Shown one piece after another: positions 51,274 through 59,216 of a stretch of 64,000 nucleotides of DNA. The stretch is from positions 1-64,000 of the forward strand of contig JAHHRX010000008.1 in assembly GCA_020025545.1 (NCBI GenBank), written 5' to 3'. The DNA comes from Oscillospiraceae bacterium (GTDB lineage Bacteria; Bacillota; Clostridia; Oscillospirales; Oscillospiraceae). Position 1 is the stretch's first letter. Each line of letters begins with the position of its first letter. A program made the position numbers and the translations under genes. The notes beneath the pieces are model-generated. The model had not been told where the DNA came from, ran no database searches, and was given only the letters and a program-made list of their open reading frames with translations.

Positions 51274-52218
51274 ATGTCCGGTTTTCTTTCGGAAGCTTTT
51301 TCTACGAGAAAAGCCATGCAGAATGCACCGACAGCGGGCTATATGCACGAGCTGACAGATGCGGAATTGAAAGGGCTTCAGCAATGCTTTTTGGAAATGC
51401 TGAAGGATATCATTCGGGTCTGCGACGAAAACAATATCTGCTACATGGCTGCCGGCGGCACGGCACTGGGCTCTATTCGTCACAAGGGCTTCATTCCATG
51501 GGATGATGATGTGGACATCATCATGCCTCGGGAAGACCTCAACCGTTTCGTGTCCGTTTTTTCTCAGACGCTGGGGGATCGGTATGAAATGACTTCCCCC
51601 AATTCTCCGTACCCGCTTGAGAGTATGATTACAGCGGTATACAAAAAAAATACATTGAAAACCACCTTCAATGCTTACGGAACGCCGTTTCCCAAAGGAA
51701 TTCATATTGATTTTTTCCCCATTGAATCTATTCCCAAAAACAAGCTGGTGCGTACTTTCAAGGGAATTACTGCAATGGGGCTTCAGTTTATTGCAGTTTC
51801 CTCACTGATGTATCGTTTTAATTCCAAGGAAAAGAAGGCGTTTCTCTGCCAGACTACCCCGGGAAAGATAAATTATTGGCTCCGGGAAACAGTCGGTTTT
51901 CTGTTTTCCTTCCGCTCCTACGAAAAGTGGGGCAATCTGTTTGACCGTTTCGTAAGAGGGAAGAAGGATACCGGCATCTGGACAGTACCTACGGATTTCC
52001 GGCATTATTTCGGTCACGCCATGCCGAAGGATGTTTATTATCCGCCGATCAAGGGCCGGTTTGAGGATATTACCATCAATCTTCCCCATAACCCCGATGA
52101 GTATCTCAAAAATCAGTATGGCGATTACATGAAGATTCCTCCGGTTGAAGAGCGGGAAAAGCATGTGACTGTAGACTTCTGCTTGGATGTAGCTGCCCGG
52201 GAGAATCAAAAAGTCTGA
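51274..52218 (+). CDS. LicD family phosphotransferase, second copy
   Basis: 314 residues; same core as the upstream gene ('AAGGTALGSIRHKGFIPWDD', then DVDIIM) but divergent elsewhere, so an old duplication or independent recruits. In Streptococcus pneumoniae two LicD paralogues decorate different sugars of one teichoic-acid repeat; two different acceptor sites are plausible here too. Confidence 0.92.
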   Translation: MSGFLSEAFSTRKAMQNAPTAGYMHELTDAELKGLQQCFLEMLKDIIRVCDENNICYMAAGGTALGSIRHKGFIPWDDDVDIIMPREDLNRFVSVFSQTLGDRYEMTSPNSPYPLESMITAVYKKNTLKTTFNAYGTPFPKGIHIDFFPIESIPKNKLVRTFKGITAMGLQFIAVSSLMYRFNSKEKKAFLCQTTPGKINYWLRETVGFLFSFRSYEKWGNLFDRFVRGKKDTGIWTVPTDFRHYFGHAMPKDVYYPPIKGRFEDITINLPHNPDEYLKNQYGDYMKIPPVEEREKHVTVDFCLDVAARENQKV

Positions 52219-52237
52219 AAATTAAGGATGTGAAGCA

Positions 52238-53236
52238 ATGAAAGCGTCTCAGATCGATATTGTCATCCCATGGGTAGACGGAGCGGATCCGCAGTGGCGA
52301 ACGGAGCGTGCACAGTTTACAGCGGGAAGCGCTTGCGACAATGATGAAGCGCGTTTTCGGGACTGGGATCTGCTTCGCTATTGGTTCCGAGCGATTGAAA
52401 AAAATGCACCATGGGCAGGGAAAATTCACTTTGTCACATGGGGACATCTGCCCCAATGGCTCAATACCACCAATCACAGGCTTCACATCGTAAATCACAG
52501 GGATTTTATCCCGGAAGAATATCTGCCGACATTCAGTTCCCACACAATCGAGCTGAATATGCACCGAATTCCCGGGCTTTCTGATGAATTCCTCTATTTT
52601 AACGATGATGTTTATCTTATGGAGCCGTCCCGGGAATCTGACTTTTTCCGCGACGGGATGCCGGTGGATTCCGCTGTGTGCGGTGTTATTAAGAACGGCG
52701 GAAAAGAAAACTTTATGCCCTATATCATGCTGAACATGATGGGTATTATCAATTCAGATTTTTCAAAGCGGGAAGTGCTGAGGAAAAACTGGAAAAAGTG
52801 GTTCCGCCCGATCTACGGAAAGGGGTTGATGATGAACCTCTACCTGGCACCGTGGCCTATTTTTACGGGATTTCGGAATTATCACACCTGCATTCCTTAT
52901 CGGAAAGACACCTTGCAGGATGTGTGGGATACGGAATTCAAGGCACTGGATCACACCTGCCGGAATCGTTTCCGCAGCAGGGAGGATGTGAACCAGTACA
53001 TTTTCCGCTACTGGCGTCTGGCCAAGGGCGATTTTGTCCCCGGAAAGCCCAACAGCGCGTATCTTACAATTGGCAGTGAATCCATGGATGAGATATCGAG
53101 GACTGTAAACAGCCATAAATATCAAGTAGTCTGTATCAATGACGATCCCATGGGCTTTGACTTTGATACCGAAAAGGCAAAGCTCATTGACCTGCTGGGT
53201 AAACTTTTTCCTGAGCCTTCTTCCTTTGAAAAATAG
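52238..53236 (+). CDS. Stealth family sugar-1-phosphate transferase
   Basis: 332 residues with the Stealth conserved regions in order: CR1 'DIVIPWVDGADPQW' (~7-20), CR2 'RDWDLLRYWFRAIEKNAPW' through 'FLYFNDDVYL' (~46-128), CR3 around 'NYHTCIPYRK' (~213) and CR4 near 'VCINDD' (~300). Stealth enzymes transfer hexose-1-phosphate from nucleotide sugars and build phosphodiester-linked capsules. This predicts phosphodiester links in the polymer. Confidence 0.92.
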   Translation: MKASQIDIVIPWVDGADPQWRTERAQFTAGSACDNDEARFRDWDLLRYWFRAIEKNAPWAGKIHFVTWGHLPQWLNTTNHRLHIVNHRDFIPEEYLPTFSSHTIELNMHRIPGLSDEFLYFNDDVYLMEPSRESDFFRDGMPVDSAVCGVIKNGGKENFMPYIMLNMMGIINSDFSKREVLRKNWKKWFRPIYGKGLMMNLYLAPWPIFTGFRNYHTCIPYRKDTLQDVWDTEFKALDHTCRNRFRSREDVNQYIFRYWRLAKGDFVPGKPNSAYLTIGSESMDEISRTVNSHKYQVVCINDDPMGFDFDTEKAKLIDLLGKLFPEPSSFEK

Positions 53237-53270
53237 GCGGCGTTTTCTGCCCCTTTGGAGATAATTTGAC

Positions 53271-54809
53271 ATGAAATTAGCAAGAACGAAAAACACAGTT
53301 CGGAATATGGCATGGGGAATGATCTATCGTCTGGTGACCCTGCTGGGGCCCTTTGCGGTTAAGACCATTCTCATTCGGAAGTTGGGATTGGAATACAGCG
53401 GCCTCAGCAGCCTGTTTACCTCGATTCTTACAGTTTTGAACCTTGCCAATCTCGGCTTCAGCAGCTCATTGGTCTATACCATGTATCAGGCAGCGGTGGA
53501 CGATGACAAGGAAAAATTATGTGCGCTGCTGAATTTTTACCGTAGGGTCTACCGAATTGTGGGCCTTGTGATTCTGGGATTGGGGCTTGTGATCATGCCC
53601 TTCCTGCCGCATTTGGTGCAGGGAGATGTTCCGGCGGATGTTAATCTTTATATCCTGTTCCTGATTTATTTGGCGGAGGCAGCATTGGGCTATCTGATGT
53701 TTGCCTATGTCATTGCAATTTTTGACGCATATCAGAGAAGCGATGTGACCATGAAGGTCATGACAATTCGCTTTGTGGTTCAGTACGGACTGCAAATCGT
53801 CTCTTTGTTCCTTTTTTCCAACTATTATGCTTATATCGCCATTTTTGCGCTGATGGTGATCCCTAACAACATAATGAACTACCTTGCGGCCAGAAAGCTC
53901 TATCCCGACATAACCTGCCGGGGGGAGCTGGATGATGCAACCAAGAAATCTATTTACCATCGTGTGTTTACACTCTTTGGCCATAAAGTGGGCAACACGG
54001 TGCTTGTAAGCATCGACAGTGTAATTATTTCCGCACTTTTAGGCTTGCGGATTTTGTCCCTCTACAGCAATTACTATTATATTCTGACGGCTGTGAATGC
54101 CTTGGTCGAAATTGTCACCAATGCCAGTATCGCCGGAATCGGCAACAAGCTGATCACCGATACCCAGGAGGAAAACTACAGCTTTTTTAAGGTGATGACC
54201 TATGGCTGGATCGCCTTGGTTGGCGGTGCGGCATGCTGTATGCTCTGCTTCTATCAGCCCTTCGTGGCCGGTATCTGGCTTGGGGAGGAATACCTGCTGG
54301 ATAACCGCCTGATGGCGCTGATTGTCCTATATTTTTACGCGTGGATGTTCCGAATCATGCAGTTAACCTACCGGGATGCCGCAGGCCTTTGGGACAAGGA
54401 CTGGCTGAAGCCCTATGTTGCTCTGGTGCTGAACCTCACGGGAAGCATTTGGATGGTAAAGGTTACCGGCAGTGTGGCAGGCGTTTTGGTGCCAACCATT
54501 TTGATAATGCTTTTCGTGTACTTCCCGTGGGAGGCTTGGGTGCTTTTTCGGCATCTTTTCCGCAGAAGCTGGAAGGAATACCTTGTTAAGACGACTTTCT
54601 ATACTGCACTGGCATTGCTGGGGGCTTTGATTTCCTACGGCATCAGTATGGCACTGGTACCGCAAAACACGGTGTTTTCTTTAATAGTGCGGGTTGTGAC
54701 GGTTGCGGTAGTCTATCCCGGTATCTGGTGGGTATTTACCCACAGATCACAGGAATATACTTCTTTACTGAATATTTTTAAGAATACATTTGCAAAACGA
54801 TTTTCCTAA
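53271..54809 (+). CDS. Wzx-type oligosaccharide flippase
   Basis: 512 residues with twelve to fourteen predicted membrane helices of the MATE/MOP superfamily, 'RNMAWGMIYRLVTLLGPFAVKTILIRKLG' split at the start and 'YSGLSSLFTSILTVLNLANLGFSS' in parts. It would flip undecaprenyl-linked repeat units. GGAGA precedes the ATG. It is next to the polymerase candidate, as in Wzx/Wzy systems. Confidence 0.9.
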   Translation: MKLARTKNTVRNMAWGMIYRLVTLLGPFAVKTILIRKLGLEYSGLSSLFTSILTVLNLANLGFSSSLVYTMYQAAVDDDKEKLCALLNFYRRVYRIVGLVILGLGLVIMPFLPHLVQGDVPADVNLYILFLIYLAEAALGYLMFAYVIAIFDAYQRSDVTMKVMTIRFVVQYGLQIVSLFLFSNYYAYIAIFALMVIPNNIMNYLAARKLYPDITCRGELDDATKKSIYHRVFTLFGHKVGNTVLVSIDSVIISALLGLRILSLYSNYYYILTAVNALVEIVTNASIAGIGNKLITDTQEENYSFFKVMTYGWIALVGGAACCMLCFYQPFVAGIWLGEEYLLDNRLMALIVLYFYAWMFRIMQLTYRDAAGLWDKDWLKPYVALVLNLTGSIWMVKVTGSVAGVLVPTILIMLFVYFPWEAWVLFRHLFRRSWKEYLVKTTFYTALALLGALISYGISMALVPQNTVFSLIVRVVTVAVVYPGIWWVFTHRSQEYTSLLNIFKNTFAKRFS

Positions 54810-54832
54810 CGGAGCAAGGAGGGGATGCTGCC

Positions 54833-56362
54833 ATGCATGAGATCCAACAAAAAATCAAATTACTGGCAAAGCGTATAGGCGGCGATGAAACGAGCCTTTC
54901 TAAGGTACCGGTGCTGAATCATATCATTATGGGCTACCTTGGCATATCCTTGGTATGCTTCGCACTGTTCCTGATTGCGCCGTTTGTGACAGTCGTCGCA
55001 AATACACCGTTTTACTCCATGAAGGCATATCTTGGTGTTTTTGGTGCGGTTCTTTTGCTGATTGATATTTTCACAAACCGTGGACTTTGGCGCGGAAGCT
55101 ACTGTCTGCTCCTGTTTGCGGTCTGTGCTGTTGCGGTAATTTCCTCTTTGCAGACCATTTCTTATGGTGTTAAGGATAACCTGTTTTTACTATGCTGGAC
55201 AGGCCTGCAGTTTTCCCTGTTTTATTCCTGTTCATCCCGTATGGATGAGAAGACCCTGAAAAAATATTTGACGGTGTATTTTTTTGCATTGCTGGGTGTC
55301 TGGCTGATTGCCTGCGGCATATCTCTGCTGCAATACGTGTTCCAGATCGGATACCATTATATTTCTGACCCTAATTCGGCAGATCAAAGCACTGTCAGGC
55401 AGGGATTCCTGGAAAATCGCCTTTTCGGCGTGTTCAGTCCGCTGAACCACGCGGCACATGTAAGCGTTGCACTGGTGCTCGCAGGCATCTATTACTTTAA
55501 GAAAATAAAGAATATTCCCGTCAGAGTACTGGTAGTGGTATCGCAAATTGTGTTTTTTCTGCATGTGCTGTTAAGCGGCTCCCGTTCCGGTATGCTGGCT
55601 CTGCTGGTGGCTGTGTTTGTGCTCAGCTGGATTTGCCTGCATAATGTGCTTAAGCTGAAGAAGACTGCAAAATTTGTAACGGAAACCGCACTTGCCGTTT
55701 GCATCACACTGGCCTGCATTCCTTGTATCGAGCTTGTAAAAAACGGGTTGGGGCAGATCCCTGAGCTGGTGCAGAACTGTAATCAGGAAGATTATACAGC
55801 AATCCAGGAGGACTACCAACGGGAAAAACTTCCCGTTGTGCTGCAGGAAGATATTCTGGATCGGGACGATGTGAAAAACGATGTTTCCAACGGACGGCTG
55901 ATGATTTGGACGGATTATGCCAGTATTTATAAGGATTTCGGCCTTTTTGGTAAGTCCCCGGGAAACTATATGCCTGTGGTGCGGGACACGCACCCGGAAC
56001 TGCAGATTGTTCGCTACTTCAAAGATTCTTATCCTGAAAAGTACGCTGCCGGTAATATCTACCATGTCCACAGTGGATATCTGATGCTCTTTACCAGTAC
56101 AGGATTTTTAGGAGTGCTGCTGATGGCGGCTTTTGCGGTACTGTGTATTTGTCGGGTTGCACTTTATATTTGCAAACAGGAAAAGATCGGCGTGGAATTC
56201 ATGGTCCCTGCGGCCATGGTGGCAGCAGGGGTTTTGGCGGCCGCTTTCGACAAGGGAATTTTCTTTACGGATAATGCGCAGACATTTATTTTCTGGATTG
56301 TGCTGGGCCTTGTCATGACCCAGACGCGGCAATCCGACGAGAATACGGAAGCTTTTCGTTAA
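54833..56362 (+). CDS. O-antigen ligase/Wzy-like polymerase
   Basis: 509 residues, about ten to twelve membrane helices and one large extracytoplasmic loop (~305-410), the usual plan of Wzy/WaaL proteins. 'SGSRSGMLALLVAV' near 245 is typical before the loop. It likely joins repeat units outside the membrane. Sequence alone cannot tell polymerase from ligase; position after the flippase favours Wzy. AAGGAGGGG precedes the ATG. Confidence 0.85.
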   Translation: MHEIQQKIKLLAKRIGGDETSLSKVPVLNHIIMGYLGISLVCFALFLIAPFVTVVANTPFYSMKAYLGVFGAVLLLIDIFTNRGLWRGSYCLLLFAVCAVAVISSLQTISYGVKDNLFLLCWTGLQFSLFYSCSSRMDEKTLKKYLTVYFFALLGVWLIACGISLLQYVFQIGYHYISDPNSADQSTVRQGFLENRLFGVFSPLNHAAHVSVALVLAGIYYFKKIKNIPVRVLVVVSQIVFFLHVLLSGSRSGMLALLVAVFVLSWICLHNVLKLKKTAKFVTETALAVCITLACIPCIELVKNGLGQIPELVQNCNQEDYTAIQEDYQREKLPVVLQEDILDRDDVKNDVSNGRLMIWTDYASIYKDFGLFGKSPGNYMPVVRDTHPELQIVRYFKDSYPEKYAAGNIYHVHSGYLMLFTSTGFLGVLLMAAFAVLCICRVALYICKQEKIGVEFMVPAAMVAAGVLAAAFDKGIFFTDNAQTFIFWIVLGLVMTQTRQSDENTEAFR

Positions 56363-56379
56363 TTTAAGGAGACGATGAC

Positions 56380-57480
56380 ATGGAAATAAAAAAAGATTAT
56401 CTGAACTTTGCAGTGGGTCCTGTGATGATGAGCGATTCTCTGCGGGAAATGGGCGCAGAGCCTGTACCTTACTTCAGAACTGACGATTTTTCCAAGCTCA
56501 TGTTGGAAAATGAGCAGATTCTCAAGGAGCTTATGGATGCACCGGAGGATGCAAGAAGTATTTTTCTGACCGGCTCCGGTACGGCTTCGATGGATGCTGC
56601 TGTCAATAATGTATTTACACCGGATGATAAGCTGCTAATTGTCAATGGCGGCAGTTTCGGTCATCGCTTTTGCCAGATTGCAGAGGCGTACCATATTCCG
56701 TATGATTCCATTTGTCTGGAAGCGGGGCATACGCTGCGCCGGGAGGATCTGGAACCCTATGACGGACGGGACTACACCGGTTTTTTAATCAATATGAACG
56801 AAACCTCCACAGGTGTTTTGTATAATATGCTGCTGGTAGGGGAGTTCTGCAAGAAAAACAATTTGCTTTTGGTAGTAGATGCGATCAGTTCCTTCCTGTC
56901 GGACGAACTGGATATGGCCCAAATCGGAGCAGATGTGGTGTTGACCGGCTCTCAGAAGGCACTGGCAGTTCCTCCGGGAGTTTCCATGATGGTGCTGAGT
57001 CAACGGGCTGTTAAGCGTATTGAAAGTGGTCACCCAATGTGTTACTATCTGGATCTTAAAGCTGCACTCAAAAATCAGGAGCGGGGGCAGACACCTTTTA
57101 CGCCGGCCGTAGGAATTCTGATTCAGCTAAATGCAAGACTTTGCCAGATTGCAAAGGACGGATTGGAGACAGAACGGAGCAGAATCCGTACTGTTGCAGA
57201 GGATTTTCGCAGACGGATCGGTAAATATCCGTTCCGCATTGTTTCCCAGTCTCTTTCCAATACGGTCACTCCGCTCTCTCCGATAAATCCGCAGGTATCG
57301 GCATATGAGATTTTCCGCATCCTAAAGGAGGAATATGGCATTATTGTATGCCCCAACGGCGGAGAAATGGCAGAAACGGTATTCCGTGTGGGACATATCG
57401 GCAGCCTGAGCGTTGCTGACAACGATCGGCTGTTTGCTGCGCTGGATGATCTGATGGTTCGCGGTATTCTACATTTTTGA
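56380..57480 (+). CDS. class V PLP-dependent aminotransferase
   Basis: 366 residues: 'NFAVGPVMMSDSL' at the start, 'TGSGTASMDAAVNNV' (~66-80), and the PLP Lys in 'LTGSQKALAVPPGVS' (near residue 190). The closest groups are serine/alanine-glyoxylate and 2-aminoethylphosphonate-pyruvate transaminases. A phosphonate role would fit LicD chemistry, but no PEP mutase is nearby. It starts 17 nt after the polymerase and ends the cluster; a weak inverted repeat (57499-57523) follows. Confidence 0.85.
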   Translation: MEIKKDYLNFAVGPVMMSDSLREMGAEPVPYFRTDDFSKLMLENEQILKELMDAPEDARSIFLTGSGTASMDAAVNNVFTPDDKLLIVNGGSFGHRFCQIAEAYHIPYDSICLEAGHTLRREDLEPYDGRDYTGFLINMNETSTGVLYNMLLVGEFCKKNNLLLVVDAISSFLSDELDMAQIGADVVLTGSQKALAVPPGVSMMVLSQRAVKRIESGHPMCYYLDLKAALKNQERGQTPFTPAVGILIQLNARLCQIAKDGLETERSRIRTVAEDFRRRIGKYPFRIVSQSLSNTVTPLSPINPQVSAYEIFRILKEEYGIIVCPNGGEMAETVFRVGHIGSLSVADNDRLFAALDDLMVRGILHF

Positions 57481-57578
57481 TAAAATATATTTTACATGAT
57501 ACAGGGCGCTATGCGTCCTGTATTTATGTATAGTAACCCTATCTAACTGGTTATCCTATGAAAACGGAGGCGATAACC

Positions 57579-58283
57579 ATGGAAGATAAGGAAAAAGATT
57601 TGCAAAATGAACAGCAGGATCGAATTACAGAGCTTGGTTCGGCTGTAACGGAAAACAAACAGGGGAGTATCTATACACTGACGGTCATCGGTCAGATTGA
57701 AGGCCACCAGGTCCTGCCGGAAAACTGTAAGACCACAAAGTATGAGCATGTTCTGCCCATGCTGGCGAGCATTGAAGAAAGCGAGGAAATTGATGGCCTG
57801 CTGTTGCTGCTCAATACAGTGGGAGGCGACATTGAAGCCGGGCTTGCCATTGCGGAGATGATTTCCGGCATGAAAAAGCCTACGGTCTCTCTGGTGCTGG
57901 GCGGGGGACACTCTATCGGCATCCCGCTTGCGGTGTGCACGAAGAAGTCTTTTATTACGCCTACTGCCAGTATGACCGTGCATCCTGTCCGCATGACGGG
58001 ACTGGTAGTCGGTGCCCCCCAGACCTACCGCTATTTTCATCGGATTCAGGAGCAAATTGCAGATTTTGTAACTGCAAATTCCGGAATTTCCCGGGGAGAA
58101 TTTGAGCGTTATATGATGGCTACTGGGGAGATGGCCACAGATGTGGGCACAATTCTCTACGGAAAAGAAGCGGTGGCATCCGGACTGATCGATCAGTTAG
58201 GCGGGCTCAGCGATGCTCTGGCGGAGCTGCACCGAATGATTGACGCATATAAAAAAGAACGGAAAACCAATTGGAAAAGCTGA
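57579..58283 (+). CDS. tepA: ClpP-like protease TepA
   Basis: 234 residues, ClpP/SppA crotonase fold: catalytic Ser in 'LGGGHSIGIPLA' (near residue 118) and His in 'MTVHPVRMTG'. In B. subtilis tepA (ymfB) lies beside spoIIIE and aids degradation of signal peptides; the same neighbourhood is seen here. ATG 57579 follows CGGAGG; ATG 57558 has no ribosome site. Confidence 0.88.
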   Translation: MEDKEKDLQNEQQDRITELGSAVTENKQGSIYTLTVIGQIEGHQVLPENCKTTKYEHVLPMLASIEESEEIDGLLLLLNTVGGDIEAGLAIAEMISGMKKPTVSLVLGGGHSIGIPLAVCTKKSFITPTASMTVHPVRMTGLVVGAPQTYRYFHRIQEQIADFVTANSGISRGEFERYMMATGEMATDVGTILYGKEAVASGLIDQLGGLSDALAELHRMIDAYKKERKTNWKS

Positions 58284-58361
58284 CTTTTTTTAAATGAGGG
58301 TGGAAATTGGCAGAGAAATGTGATATGATAGAGTGAAAATGTTTGCGAAGGAGATTGTGAT

Positions 58362-59195
58362 TTGGAATTTGGATGGCTCCAAAGCCTTATATATGGTTTT
58401 GTGTCCGGAGTGACAGAGATTCTGCCCGTCTCCGCAGATGCGCACAGAGTTCTGCTGATGGAACTGACCGGTGCTTCCGGCGGCGAAAATGTCTTGCGTT
58501 TGGCTGCTCAGCTGGGTGCGTTTTTTGCTCTGCTGCTGATTTGCCGCCCGCGGCTTTCCCGGCTCCATCGGGAATCGAAAATTGCTGGTCTTCCGCCCAA
58601 ATACCGGAAAAGACAGCCGGATGCAGTTATATTGATGGAGGCCAAAGTTTTGAAAACGGCGGCAATGCCCATAGTAATTTCGCTGCTGGCCTGCTTTTGG
58701 ATTCACAAGCAGCCAATGCGTCTGTGGGCGCTTGGGATTCTTTTGGCCTGTAACGGTCTGATTGTGCTGCTCCCGCAGTATCTGCCCAGAGGGAATAAGG
58801 ATTCACGGTCCTTGTCCGGGCTGGATGCAATGCTGATGGGACTGGGTGGCGCCCTGGGGGTTATGCCGGGCATATCTGCCATGGGCGCGATTACAACGGT
58901 TGCCGCCAAGCGGGGCGTGGAGCGGCAGTACAGCCTTGAGCTTGCACTTATTTTGTGTATTCCGGCATCGCTGGGATTTTGCCTGCTGAATCTTTTCTGG
59001 GTTGTGACCGCAGGAATGCAGGCAGTTACATCTATTTTGATTATGAAAGCGCTGATTGTGCTGGCAGCAGCCTTTGCCGGAAGCATGGCCGCTATCAGTA
59101 TGATGCGTTTCTTTGCAGTAAAGGTCGGCTTCTCTGGATTTGCATATTATGTCTGGGGCATTTCCGTGCTGACATTTCTGCTTTATCTGTTGTAG
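58362..59195 (+). CDS. UppP/BacA-like protein with eroded catalytic motifs
   Basis: 277 residues, eight or so membrane segments, aligned over its length with undecaprenyl-diphosphatase. Key residues differ. In the first motif, E. coli GVVEGLTEFLPVSS becomes GFVSGVTEILPVSA, losing the first Glu (E17). In the second, PGFSRSGATI becomes PGISAMGAIT, losing the essential Arg (R174). The His after the first motif is kept. Recycling of undecaprenyl pyrophosphate by the known mechanism is doubtful; it may act on another lipid or be regulatory. Start TTG 58362 lies 8 nt after AAGGAG. It sits between tepA and spoIIIE, close to the glycan cluster. Confidence 0.75.
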   Translation: MEFGWLQSLIYGFVSGVTEILPVSADAHRVLLMELTGASGGENVLRLAAQLGAFFALLLICRPRLSRLHRESKIAGLPPKYRKRQPDAVILMEAKVLKTAAMPIVISLLACFWIHKQPMRLWALGILLACNGLIVLLPQYLPRGNKDSRSLSGLDAMLMGLGGALGVMPGISAMGAITTVAAKRGVERQYSLELALILCIPASLGFCLLNLFWVVTAGMQAVTSILIMKALIVLAAAFAGSMAAISMMRFFAVKVGFSGFAYYVWGISVLTFLLYLL

Positions 59196-59216
59196 AATAC
59201 AGAAGGAGGTCTTAGC

